Assembly (NCBI GenBank): GCA_016840125.1
Contig: JAEOSY010000255.1
Coordinates: 1 to 7,856, forward strand
Direction of reading: 5' to 3'
From: Candidatus Helarchaeota archaeon
GTDB lineage: Archaea > Asgardarchaeota > Lokiarchaeia > Helarchaeales > HEL-GB-A
Length of the DNA: 7,856 bases
Shown: positions 1 through 6,230 of the stretch, in pieces
Position numbering within the stretch: position 1 is the stretch's first letter
Layout of the letters: every line of letters begins with the position of its first letter
Notes under the pieces: generated by a model
Told to the model about the DNA's origin: nothing
Databases searched by the model: none
Seen by the model: only the letters and a program-made list of their open reading frames with translations
Made by a program: the position numbers and the translations under genes

Positions 1-449
1 ATCGAATCATTCCTAGCAAACCTTCAGATGAAGATTTCTTCGAAGATTTTTCAATGCACTTAGAGGAAAACACTGCGAGCGCACAAGAATCGCTTAAAGC
101 ATTAACCAGGATTACCTCCCCATCAATCCAACTCATTGGTCTGTACGGGAACGCAGACGCCCTTTTTCTCAATGAGGAAAAAACTAAACCTATCAATCTT
201 ACCCTAAAGCCGGATATTAAGTATGCTCGGGAAGTACTCGATTATACCACCCGAGTGACTAATTATCGGATTTTTAAACATTTCGTGGAACTGCCAGATT
301 CAATACCTGGACCTTGGAGGCAAAATTCTTTGTTACGGATGATTCATGTTGTAACTTTACGCAAAGAAGAAGAAATGAATTATTATTACTTTGAAATAGA
401 GAATTTAAGAGTATATTTCAGAAAAGATCTCGGTATTTATATTCCATAA
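1..449 (+). CDS. cas3: Cas3 (type I-E), C-terminal fragment, 5' end outside the window
   Basis: The reading frame is open from the left edge (first full codon at position 3) to a TAA at 447-449, giving the last 148 residues of a longer protein. The ATG at 54 is internal and not a real start. Cas3 is the nuclease-helicase recruited by Cascade to nick, unwind and degrade target DNA. The HD nuclease and helicase cores are not in view; what remains looks like the accessory C-terminal domain, with TRITSPSIQLIGLY, a stretch reading KPINLTLKPDIKYAREVL, RVTNYRIFKHF, a W-x-NSLLR segment, and an ending with YFEIENLRVYFRKDLGIYIP. No single diagnostic motif lies in this piece, so the call rests on this general likeness and on position directly before cas8e. 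The stop lies 20 nt before the chosen cas8e start, and the cas8e ribosome binding site sits in that gap, so co-transcription is likely. Confidence 0.88.
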   Translation, partial: RIIPSKPSDEDFFEDFSMHLEENTASAQESLKALTRITSPSIQLIGLYGNADALFLNEEKTKPINLTLKPDIKYAREVLDYTTRVTNYRIFKHFVELPDSIPGPWRQNSLLRMIHVVTLRKEEEMNYYYFEIENLRVYFRKDLGIYIP

Positions 450-469
450 AGAAGGAGATGATATGTGTA

Positions 470-2047
470 ATGAGTGAAATCCATTTTAATTTATTACAAG
501 ATCATTGGATCCCATGTAACATGGAGTCTAACCAGTTTAAACTGCTGAGTATAGAAAATGTTCTTTTTGACACCCAAAAAGTAGTTGATGTGAGTTCAGC
601 TAATCCCCTGATCGAATTTTCGATCTATCGGCTCCTCTTAGCGATCTTACATCGAAATTTTGGTCCAGAGAGCCGGAGTAGATGGGTAAAGATCTATCAA
701 GCAGGATCTTGGGACAAAACAATACTTACAAAGTATTTTAAAAAGTGGAGGCACCGATTCGAACTCTTCAACGAATCAGAAAACCGCTTCTATCAAATTG
801 AAGCCCCGGAAGTAAAGAAAGAAACACCAATTACTAAATTGGATCATACATTATCTACAGGAAATAATGCGACTCTATTTGATCATAGTTGGGATGCAGA
901 TATCGCACCCATGAGATTACCTGATGTAGCTCAACTTTTAGTCGCATTTCAGAACTTTGCAGTTAGTGGCGGAAAAAACTACCCCTATTATTATTCACAT
1001 GCCCCCCTAATTTCAGGAATTTGCGCATTTTTGAAGGGTGAAAACCTTTTTGAAACGTTAATGTTGAATTTTATTCGCTACGACCACGAGCATCCCTTCA
1101 ATCAATTAGAAGAACATGAGGATATACCGTTTTGGGAGAGAGATAACAAATCCTTGTATGAAGGGAAAGAAGGTAGAATCCCAAATGGTTATCTTGATTA
1201 TTTGACTTGGCAGAGTCGGAGATTGTGGTTAATTCCATTTTCGACAAACGATGAGATAAGAGTAAAGTATGTTATCATGGCTCAAGGAGAGAAAGTCAAA
1301 GATGATTGGAAGTCCGATCCTCAAATGATTTATAAATTGAATAAAAAAAATGAGCGAGTGCTCATCAAGCTGAACCCCGAAAGGCAAGTGTGGCGAAATG
1401 CTGAGGCCTTACTCCGGTTGAATGATTCTGAAGGTAGAATTTTCTCCCCGGGTGCAATCAACTGGATCTCTAAATTCATTCCAATGAAAATTATACCCAG
1501 CTCGAGACGATACAACCTCGAACTCTATGGACTTTGTAATGACCCTAAAAATGTGGCAAAAATCATTAATTGGGTTCATTCGTACATTCCACTTCCATTG
1601 AAGTATTTAGAGGACCAGAGCTTCGTTGCTGATGTTACTACCTTCATGGAAAAATGTGAAAGAATCGAACAGAGTCTGATCAAGACTATAGATTTCTTCA
1701 TAAAAGGTTATCTTTTTCCTGAGAAACCAACCCTCACGAAAAAGGCGTGGAATGAAGTTCGGGCGATGAGGAACACCTATCAAATTCAGATCCAATATTG
1801 GAATCAAATCGAACCCCATTTCTATAGGTTTGTATTGGAAGTAGTGCGCGAATCGGCGCTTGAAAAAAGGCTGGAAATTAGTGATCGATTGCTTAAAAAT
1901 GGGGCCGTAAAAAAGGCTAGCCATATCTTGAATAGCATCAAAGTTATGCTGCCAAGCGACGATCTGAGAGCATTAAAATCATTCATTCAAAATTCGGGTT
2001 ATTTTTTTAAACAAATTTCAAATTTATTCAGTAAATTAGATGTTTGA
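470..2047 (+). CDS. cas8e: Cas8e (Cse1/CasA), large subunit of type I-E Cascade
   Basis: Large subunit of Cascade, known in this family to recognise the PAM, help open the target duplex and dock Cas3. The protein is 525 residues, close to the roughly 500 usual for Cse1. Recognisable Cse1 segments in order are FNLLQDHWIP near the N-terminus (residues 6-15), TLFDH (135-139), FQNFAVSGGK (160-169) followed by YYYSHAPL, LFETLMLNF, and GYLDYLTWQSRR (240-251). The C-terminal third is rich in predicted helix, fitting the four-helix bundle of the family. An ATG at 458 is in frame but overlaps the ribosome binding site (AAGGAGATGAT, 452-462). The ATG at 470 is the better start and puts the FNLL motif at the usual distance from the N-terminus. 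The stop TGA lies 10 nt before the cas11 start. Confidence 0.96.
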   Translation: MSEIHFNLLQDHWIPCNMESNQFKLLSIENVLFDTQKVVDVSSANPLIEFSIYRLLLAILHRNFGPESRSRWVKIYQAGSWDKTILTKYFKKWRHRFELFNESENRFYQIEAPEVKKETPITKLDHTLSTGNNATLFDHSWDADIAPMRLPDVAQLLVAFQNFAVSGGKNYPYYYSHAPLISGICAFLKGENLFETLMLNFIRYDHEHPFNQLEEHEDIPFWERDNKSLYEGKEGRIPNGYLDYLTWQSRRLWLIPFSTNDEIRVKYVIMAQGEKVKDDWKSDPQMIYKLNKKNERVLIKLNPERQVWRNAEALLRLNDSEGRIFSPGAINWISKFIPMKIIPSSRRYNLELYGLCNDPKNVAKIINWVHSYIPLPLKYLEDQSFVADVTTFMEKCERIEQSLIKTIDFFIKGYLFPEKPTLTKKAWNEVRAMRNTYQIQIQYWNQIEPHFYRFVLEVVRESALEKRLEISDRLLKNGAVKKASHILNSIKVMLPSDDLRALKSFIQNSGYFFKQISNLFSKLDV

Positions 2048-2057
2048 GGTAAAATTT

Positions 2058-2615
2058 ATGTCAAAAAATGAAAAAACTAATAAAAACCCAGTAAAAAAAA
2101 CGAGGTTTCAGATTCCAAAATCCTCCTTTATTAAATATCTGGAAAATCTTGTGAAACAGGAGAACCGAGGTGCATTGGCGTCTTTAAGGAGAGGCTTACA
2201 GCATGATCTAGGGCACTGTGTGGATATGTATCCTTACATAATCCCTTGGATAAAAGATGTTAAAGGGAAGTGGGAAAAGCAAATGCATTATCTAATCGCA
2301 GCGTTGTTTGCATTTCATCCACAAAGTACCACAAATGGGAATTTGGGTGATGTATTTAAAAAGATTTTTCAGAGTAAGGGGGAAGCGGCGAGTCTAGAAC
2401 AACGATTTATTGCTGTATTAAAAAGTAATCCCGAGGATTTACCATTTCACATAAGGCAAGCAATATCTCTAGCGAAAAATGAGAATATTCCAATCAATTG
2501 GAATGAATTATTCTATGATTTGAAGCGATGGCCTTTTACATCGAAATTTCCCCCTTATGAGAAATGGGCTGAATCTTTCTGGCGAAAACCAAGAAAAAAT
2601 GAAAATGAGGAGTGA
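2058..2615 (+). CDS. cas11: Cas11 (Cse2/CasB), small subunit of type I-E Cascade
   Basis: Small, all-helical subunit present as a dimer along the belly of Cascade, where it stabilises the crRNA-target hybrid and the displaced strand. The product is 185 residues, within the Cse2 range. Family marks are a positively charged N-terminal helix with RGALASLRRGL (residues about 36-46), a central HYLIAALFAFHP segment, and the terminal WPFTSKFPPYEKWAESFW region. An upstream in-frame ATG at 2040 overlaps the end of cas8e but has no ribosome binding site, whereas GAGGT at 2046-2050 is 7 nt before the ATG at 2058, so 2058 is chosen. The N-terminal 20 residues are Lys/Asn rich and probably disordered. The next gene, cas7, follows after 88 nt. 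Confidence 0.95.
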   Translation: MSKNEKTNKNPVKKTRFQIPKSSFIKYLENLVKQENRGALASLRRGLQHDLGHCVDMYPYIIPWIKDVKGKWEKQMHYLIAALFAFHPQSTTNGNLGDVFKKIFQSKGEAASLEQRFIAVLKSNPEDLPFHIRQAISLAKNENIPINWNELFYDLKRWPFTSKFPPYEKWAESFWRKPRKNENEE

Positions 2616-2641
2616 AAATAAATTAAGGAGTTGATTCAAAA

Positions 2642-2713
2642 ATGAAAAAATATCAGAAAAAAGTGAGAAGCATTAGCTTCGGATTAAAAATGAGGTGGTT
2701 TGAATGTTTTTAG
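2642..2713 (+). CDS. Possible 23-residue leader peptide overlapping the cas7 start
   Basis: A short frame reads from ATG 2642 to TAG 2711-2713 and would encode a basic peptide, MKKYQKKVRSIS then FGLKMRWFECF. It has its own good ribosome binding site, AAGGAG at 2625-2630, 11 nt upstream. Its last codons run over the cas7 ribosome binding site and start codon (2704) in another frame, an arrangement typical of translational coupling. I do not recognise the peptide. It may be a coupling peptide that raises cas7 translation, which would make sense because Cascade needs several Cas7 copies, or it may be a chance ORF in the gap. No conservation evidence is available, so this is inference. Confidence 0.25.
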   Translation: MKKYQKKVRSISFGLKMRWFECF

Positions 2714-3825
2714 AACTGCATCTAGTCCAAAATTTTGGACCATCCTGCCTGAATCGGGATGATACGAATACCCCAAAGGATTGTCAATTTGGTGGGTTCC
2801 GGCGTGCAAGAATTTCAAGTCAATGCCTGAAACGAGCCATACGTGAATACTTTAATTCACAAATTAGTGAATTTAAGGATAGACTTGGGGTGAGGACAAG
2901 AAATCTTCCCAAGAAGATTGTTGATTTTTTAGTCACGGAAGGCAAGGATGAAACAGAGGCGAAGGCAACTGTGAAGAAAGTGCTGGGTGAATTTGGTTTT
3001 AAAACCAACGAAAAAGACCTGACTGAAGTATTGGTGTTTATTAATAATGAAACGCCCCAACAAATTTCGGAGTTTATACAAGATAATTGGGACTCTTTAA
3101 CAAAAGATAAAATACCTAAAGAAGCAAAAAAGAAACTAGAGTCGTTATCGAGTAAAATTCAACACGATTTGAACCCAGACATCGCATTATTTGGTAGGAT
3201 GGTAGCATCTAACACCGATCTAAAAGTAGACGCGGCAGCGTATGTTGCACATGCACTTTCAACTCACAAGGTCGATATGGAAATGGATTTCTTTACCGCA
3301 ATGGACGATTTACAAGAAGAAACGGAGAGCGGCGCGGGTATGATGGGAATTATTTTGTACAATAGTTCTTGTTTCTACCGTTATTCAGTCCTAGATTTAA
3401 ATCAGTTGCGATCCAATTTGAAGGATGAAAAAGATTTGGCAGTTTCAGTAGTAAAGGGCTTTTTAAAGGCTTCGATAAATGCAATTCCAACAGGGAAGCA
3501 AACAAGTATGGCTGCATTTAATAAACCTGATTTCATCATGGCAATTCTTCGCTCGGATCAGCCTTATTCCCTGACTAACGCATTTGCAACACCGATTTCT
3601 ATGGGGCTTAAAAAAACAAACATCGTAAAGGAATCAATAGGAGAATTGGAAAAATACCTAGCGAACATCACAGAACTATATGGTTCAGGGGATTCTAACA
3701 TTCACTTTTGTCTGACAGATAAAGACCAATTAGAATATTTAGATATAGTAGGAAGTCACCATGCGACATTGAAGGATTTAATTGATAAAATTGGTGAAGA
3801 TGTGAATGGGAGTTATTCTGCTTAA
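2704..3825 (+). CDS. cas7: Cas7 (Cse4/CasC), backbone subunit of type I-E Cascade
   Basis: RRM-fold protein that polymerises along the crRNA to form the Cascade backbone (six copies in the E. coli complex). The product is 373 residues, the usual size for this subtype. The N-terminus is diagnostic: LVQNFGPSCLNRDD (residues 7-20), KDCQFGGFRRARISSQCLKR (25-44). Further family segments are a DVAA-like stretch VDAAAYVAHALSTHKVDMEM, FFTAMDDLQEE, GAGMMGIILYNSSCFYRYS, and PTGKQTSMAAFNKPDF with PYSLTNAFATPI. A Lys/Glu-rich helical insertion (about 53-155) separates the first strand from the rest. GAGGTGG at 2692-2698 is 5 nt before the ATG. The gene overlaps cas5 by 20 nt, so the two are probably translationally coupled. 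Confidence 0.97.
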   Translation: MFLELHLVQNFGPSCLNRDDTNTPKDCQFGGFRRARISSQCLKRAIREYFNSQISEFKDRLGVRTRNLPKKIVDFLVTEGKDETEAKATVKKVLGEFGFKTNEKDLTEVLVFINNETPQQISEFIQDNWDSLTKDKIPKEAKKKLESLSSKIQHDLNPDIALFGRMVASNTDLKVDAAAYVAHALSTHKVDMEMDFFTAMDDLQEETESGAGMMGIILYNSSCFYRYSVLDLNQLRSNLKDEKDLAVSVVKGFLKASINAIPTGKQTSMAAFNKPDFIMAILRSDQPYSLTNAFATPISMGLKKTNIVKESIGELEKYLANITELYGSGDSNIHFCLTDKDQLEYLDIVGSHHATLKDLIDKIGEDVNGSYSA

Positions 3826-4462
3826 ACTTGAAGGGGCAATGCAATCTTGGGGTATCCGAAGTCGATTCATCGAACGTGATACAGAGTCGACTCCATCGAA
3901 AAGTGGTGTACTTGGTGTGATCTGTAGTGCACTCGGACGTCTTCGAGACTCAAATATTGAGGATTTAACGGGGATGAAAATGGCCATTCGAGTGGATCGC
4001 GAAGGGCAAATAAAGTACGATTTCCATACAACATTAGACGTTCTACAAGCCGATGGAAAAAAGAAAAGGACTGTCGTGTCCAAGCGATATTATCTTTCCG
4101 ATGCTTGCTTTATAGCAGGTTTTGAAAACGAGGATAATACTCTCCTGAAGCTAATTATTCATTCTTTAAAAACTCCGAAATGGCCTCTCTTTTTAGGGAG
4201 AAAATCATTTCCCACAAGTACACCAATTTGCCTGACCAATAAAACATTACATAAGCCGCTCATGAAGGTTATTAGAAGTTATCCTTGGCAAGGGCGGAAG
4301 CAAGATAACCCCCCGAACTTTTTACGCCTTGTTTATGAATGCGGACCGAATGAGGGAGAACCACGTTTAGATGTGCCGATTTCTTTCGAACCACGCCGTT
4401 TCAGATCCCGTTCTGTTGTTACAGAATTTATCCCATTCAAAGAATTACAGCAGGAGGAATAG
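3806..4462 (+). CDS. cas5: Cas5 (CasD), crRNA 5'-handle-binding subunit of type I-E Cascade
   Basis: Cas5e caps the 5' handle of the crRNA at the base of Cascade and contacts Cas8e and the first Cas7. The product is 218 residues, normal for CasD. Clear family motifs are LEGAMQSWGIRSRF (residues 8-21) with the following ERDTESTPSKSGVLGVICSALGR, KRYYLSDACFIAG in the middle, and PLFLGRKSFPTSTPI with the LGRK turn. The ATG at 3806 is the only reasonable start because an in-frame TGA (3803-3805) lies directly before it; GGTGA at 3793-3797 can serve as ribosome binding site. It starts inside the end of cas7. Its own last codons contain AGGAGG, which is the ribosome binding site for cas6e. Confidence 0.96.
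   Translation: MGVILLKLEGAMQSWGIRSRFIERDTESTPSKSGVLGVICSALGRLRDSNIEDLTGMKMAIRVDREGQIKYDFHTTLDVLQADGKKKRTVVSKRYYLSDACFIAGFENEDNTLLKLIIHSLKTPKWPLFLGRKSFPTSTPICLTNKTLHKPLMKVIRSYPWQGRKQDNPPNFLRLVYECGPNEGEPRLDVPISFEPRRFRSRSVVTEFIPFKELQQEE
4452..4457 (+). promoter_or_regulatory. Strong ribosome binding site that fixes the cas6e start
   Basis: AGGAGG lies in the last codons of cas5, just before its TAG (4460-4462). The codon that lies 7 nt downstream, at the ideal distance, is ATT at 4465-4467. No ATG, GTG, TTG or CTG occurs in the cas6e frame until ATG 4552, so this site is the main support for an unusual ATT start. Confidence 0.8.
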
Positions 4463-4464
4463 GT

Positions 4465-5085
4465 ATTTTTCTATCTAAATTAATTTTAAATCCAATTTTC
4501 TATCGTGTCCAAAAAGAATTAGGAAATCCATATCAGCTCCACCGGACGATAATGAATGCCTTTCCAGATAATCTCGATAAGATCGACGAAGGATATCGCA
4601 TCTTATTTCGGATTAATAAAAATTCGAGATCTGAGTATCCCTCCGTTCTCATTCAATCCACCTTGAAACCTGATTGGACTTTTTTAATTAAAATAGAGCA
4701 TTATCTAGTACAAGAACCCCTCTATAAGGAATTTGAATTCCCATTATTTAAAGAAGGCGCCAAATACTGGTTCCGATTATTTGGGAATCCTACTAAAAAG
4801 ACGAAGGGCAAGCGTATTGGAATGTATAAAGAGGAGCTTCAATATGAGTGGCTACAGAAAAAGGCGAAAGCCAGTGGATTCAAATTACTTCAGGGGCATA
4901 TCACACGAAAGGAAGAGATTAAAGCCCGAATGAACCGAAAATCTAAAAAAATGACCTTCAATGGGGTACAATTTAGTGGTCTGTTACAAGTTATCGACCC
5001 CGAACTCTTCAAAACAACGCTAAAAAATGGAATCGGAAGTGGGAAGGCTTTTGGGTTTGGATTTCTTACGATCGCTCGGTACTGA
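4465..5085 (+). CDS. cas6e: Cas6e (Cse3/CasE), crRNA-processing endoribonuclease, apparent ATT start
   Basis: Metal-independent RNase that cuts the repeat hairpin in the array transcript and stays bound to the crRNA 3' end in Cascade. Read from ATT 4465, the 206-residue product begins (M)FLSKLILNP and then PYQLHRTIMNAFPD, as in other Cas6e proteins. His26 in this segment matches the catalytic histidine region of the family (His26 in the Thermus enzyme, from memory). Other marks are FRLFGNPTKKTKGKR, a WLQKKAKASGFKLL segment, and the C-terminal Gly-rich loop GIGSGKAFGFGFL. The first ordinary start, ATG 4552, would remove the first strand and the catalytic histidine, so it is not credible. AGGAGG sits 7 nt before the ATT, which lies 2 nt after the cas5 stop. 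A base error changing ATG to ATT cannot be excluded. cas1 follows after 32 nt. Confidence 0.93.
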   Translation: MFLSKLILNPIFYRVQKELGNPYQLHRTIMNAFPDNLDKIDEGYRILFRINKNSRSEYPSVLIQSTLKPDWTFLIKIEHYLVQEPLYKEFEFPLFKEGAKYWFRLFGNPTKKTKGKRIGMYKEELQYEWLQKKAKASGFKLLQGHITRKEEIKARMNRKSKKMTFNGVQFSGLLQVIDPELFKTTLKNGIGSGKAFGFGFLTIARY

Positions 5086-5117
5086 TCACAGTTACTATGA
5101 TAGTGGGAGGATTTCTC

Positions 5118-6092
5118 GTGAAAAAGGACTTGCATGAATTGCCCAGAGTGAAGGACAGTCTTTCATACATCTACATTGAGCACGCAAAAATCAGACAAGA
5201 TGGGCATTCAATCGCAATCTATGATAAGGAAGGCGTTACACCAGTCCCCTGCGCGACGCTAAGTCTTATAATGTTAGGACCTGGCACAGATATTACACAC
5301 GCCGCCATGAAAAATCTCGCTGAAAATGATTGTCTGACCTTGTGGTGTGGTGAGGAGGGCGTTCGACTTTATGCTCAAGGTCTTGGGAGAACTCGAAGCG
5401 CCAAGAATATAATCCACCAATCCATTTTGACTTCTATCCCCCTATTCCGGTTACTAGTTGCTAAAAGAATGTATGTCAAACGGTTCGAGACCTCAGTTTC
5501 TATGGATATCTCAATAAACCAGTTACGGGGAAAAGAGGGAGCGCGAATACGAAAAGTTTACTATGAGAATAGCGAACGAACAGGGATACCTTGGAAGGGG
5601 CGCTATTACAAAAGAGATTCTTGGATGGCTGCCGATCCTATTAATAGGGCAATTTCGGCGGCTAATTCATGTCTGTACGGCTTATGTCATGCCGCAATTG
5701 TGGCCACGGGATTTAGCCCTGCGTTGGGTTTCATCCATACTGGGAAGCTCCTGTCATTTGTTTATGATATCGCTGATCTCTATAAAACGGAACTCACTAT
5801 CCCCCTCTCCTTCAATTTGGTGAAGGATAGTGCCCAGAATGTTTCCGATAGGGTTCGGAAAGCATGTCGAGAACTCTTCCATGAAAATCGGCTCTTAAAA
5901 CACATTGTTGATGATATAAAAGAGGTTTTAGACATTGAGGACCAATTAACTTCGAATCAGAAGAAGTTTCTCAATCGGACTAAATTAGAGGAACGTCCAT
6001 TCGATACAGACGATGCGCTTCCAGGTTTCTTATGGGATCCGAAAGACGGCTATCAAGATAGCGGAATAAATTTTGATGAGAAGTTAGACTGA
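5118..6092 (+). CDS. cas1: Cas1 (type I-E), spacer integrase
   Basis: Integrase of the adaptation complex; it joins prespacers to the leader-side repeat together with Cas2. From the chosen start it is 324 residues, slightly longer than the 305 of E. coli Cas1. The metal-binding active site is intact: Glu140 in LRGKEGARIRK, His207 in GFIHTGK and Asp220 in YDIADLYK, nearly the same numbering as E141/H208/D221 in E. coli. The N-terminal part carries LGPGTDITHAAM, then LTLWCGEEGVRLYAQG, typical of Cas1e. The C-terminal tail (ALPGFLWDPKDG) is also common in Cas1e. An in-frame ATG at 5097 lacks a ribosome binding site, while GGGAGG at 5105-5110 is 7 nt before GTG 5118, so GTG is preferred. There is no cas4 nearby. 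A 138-nt gap separates it from cas2. Confidence 0.96.
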   Translation: MKKDLHELPRVKDSLSYIYIEHAKIRQDGHSIAIYDKEGVTPVPCATLSLIMLGPGTDITHAAMKNLAENDCLTLWCGEEGVRLYAQGLGRTRSAKNIIHQSILTSIPLFRLLVAKRMYVKRFETSVSMDISINQLRGKEGARIRKVYYENSERTGIPWKGRYYKRDSWMAADPINRAISAANSCLYGLCHAAIVATGFSPALGFIHTGKLLSFVYDIADLYKTELTIPLSFNLVKDSAQNVSDRVRKACRELFHENRLLKHIVDDIKEVLDIEDQLTSNQKKFLNRTKLEERPFDTDDALPGFLWDPKDGYQDSGINFDEKLD

Positions 6093-6141
6093 CAAGGAAA
6101 TTTAGGATTCTTCTGCTATCTCCATAGAGGTGCAACCTATT

Positions 6142-6170
6142 ATTATCCCCAGAGACTGGGGAGTGTATTA
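6142..6170 (+). repeat. Degenerate CRISPR-repeat-like hairpin between cas1 and cas2
   Basis: Aligned without gaps, this 29-nt stretch matches the array repeat at 20 positions, including ATT at the start, TCCCCA, GGG, and GTGTA near the end. It keeps the hairpin: CCCCAG (6147-6152), loop AGA, CTGGGG (6156-6161). The closing pair is flipped (G-C here, C-G in the array), which suggests selection on structure. Outer arms ATTATTA (6139-6145) and TAATAAT (6169-6175) extend the fold. The last three bases differ from the repeat (TTA for CCG). The lack of a following T run argues against a terminator. It could be a relic repeat, a Cas6e target in the mRNA, or part of a crRNA-like regulator. Confidence 0.6.
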
Positions 6171-6188
6171 ATAATCTAAGGGAATAAT

Positions 6189-6217
6189 ATGACCCCCGTA
6201 CCCGTAAAATTGTACCG
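6189..6217 (+). repeat. Second, weaker repeat-like element before cas2
   Basis: This 29-nt stretch matches the array repeat at 18 positions without gaps. The match includes the CCCC run, ACG-T in the middle, and an exact TGTACCG at the end, where the crRNA 5' handle would lie. The second half of the stem is lost (AAAA in place of GGGG), so it should not fold as a repeat. It begins 18 nt after the first element, shorter than the 32-nt array spacers, and its last base is the first G of the cas2 ribosome binding site (GGAG, 6217-6220). It is weaker evidence than the first element but its agreement in length and end makes chance less likely. Confidence 0.4.
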
Positions 6218-6230
6218 GAGATGTTGAAAT

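Noticed and set aside
458..472. ATG 458 as the cas8e start
   Set aside because: It overlaps the ribosome binding site AAGGAGATGAT; ATG 470 is at a workable distance and gives the normal N-terminus.
1330..1924. Minus-strand open frames inside cas8e
   Set aside because: They lie wholly within a clear Cas8e coding frame, have no ribosome binding site that I could see and match no family.
4733..5135. Other frames overlapping cas6e on both strands
   Set aside because: Cas6e motifs along the full length, including the Gly-rich loop at the C-terminus, show which frame is coding; these are shadows.
5563..5823. 86-residue frame inside cas1
   Set aside because: It overlaps the Cas1 segment carrying the active-site His207 and Asp220, so it is not an independent gene.
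6129..6170. GTG-started 13-codon frame as a CreT-like mini toxin next to the repeat-like elements
   Set aside because: The only SD-like bases (AGAGG) abut the GTG directly, leaving no spacing, and nothing else supports a toxin here.
6139..6175. The cas1-cas2 hairpin as a rho-independent terminator
   Set aside because: The stem is GC rich but is followed by mixed A/T sequence without a T run, and its loop and flanks match the CRISPR repeat better than a terminator.
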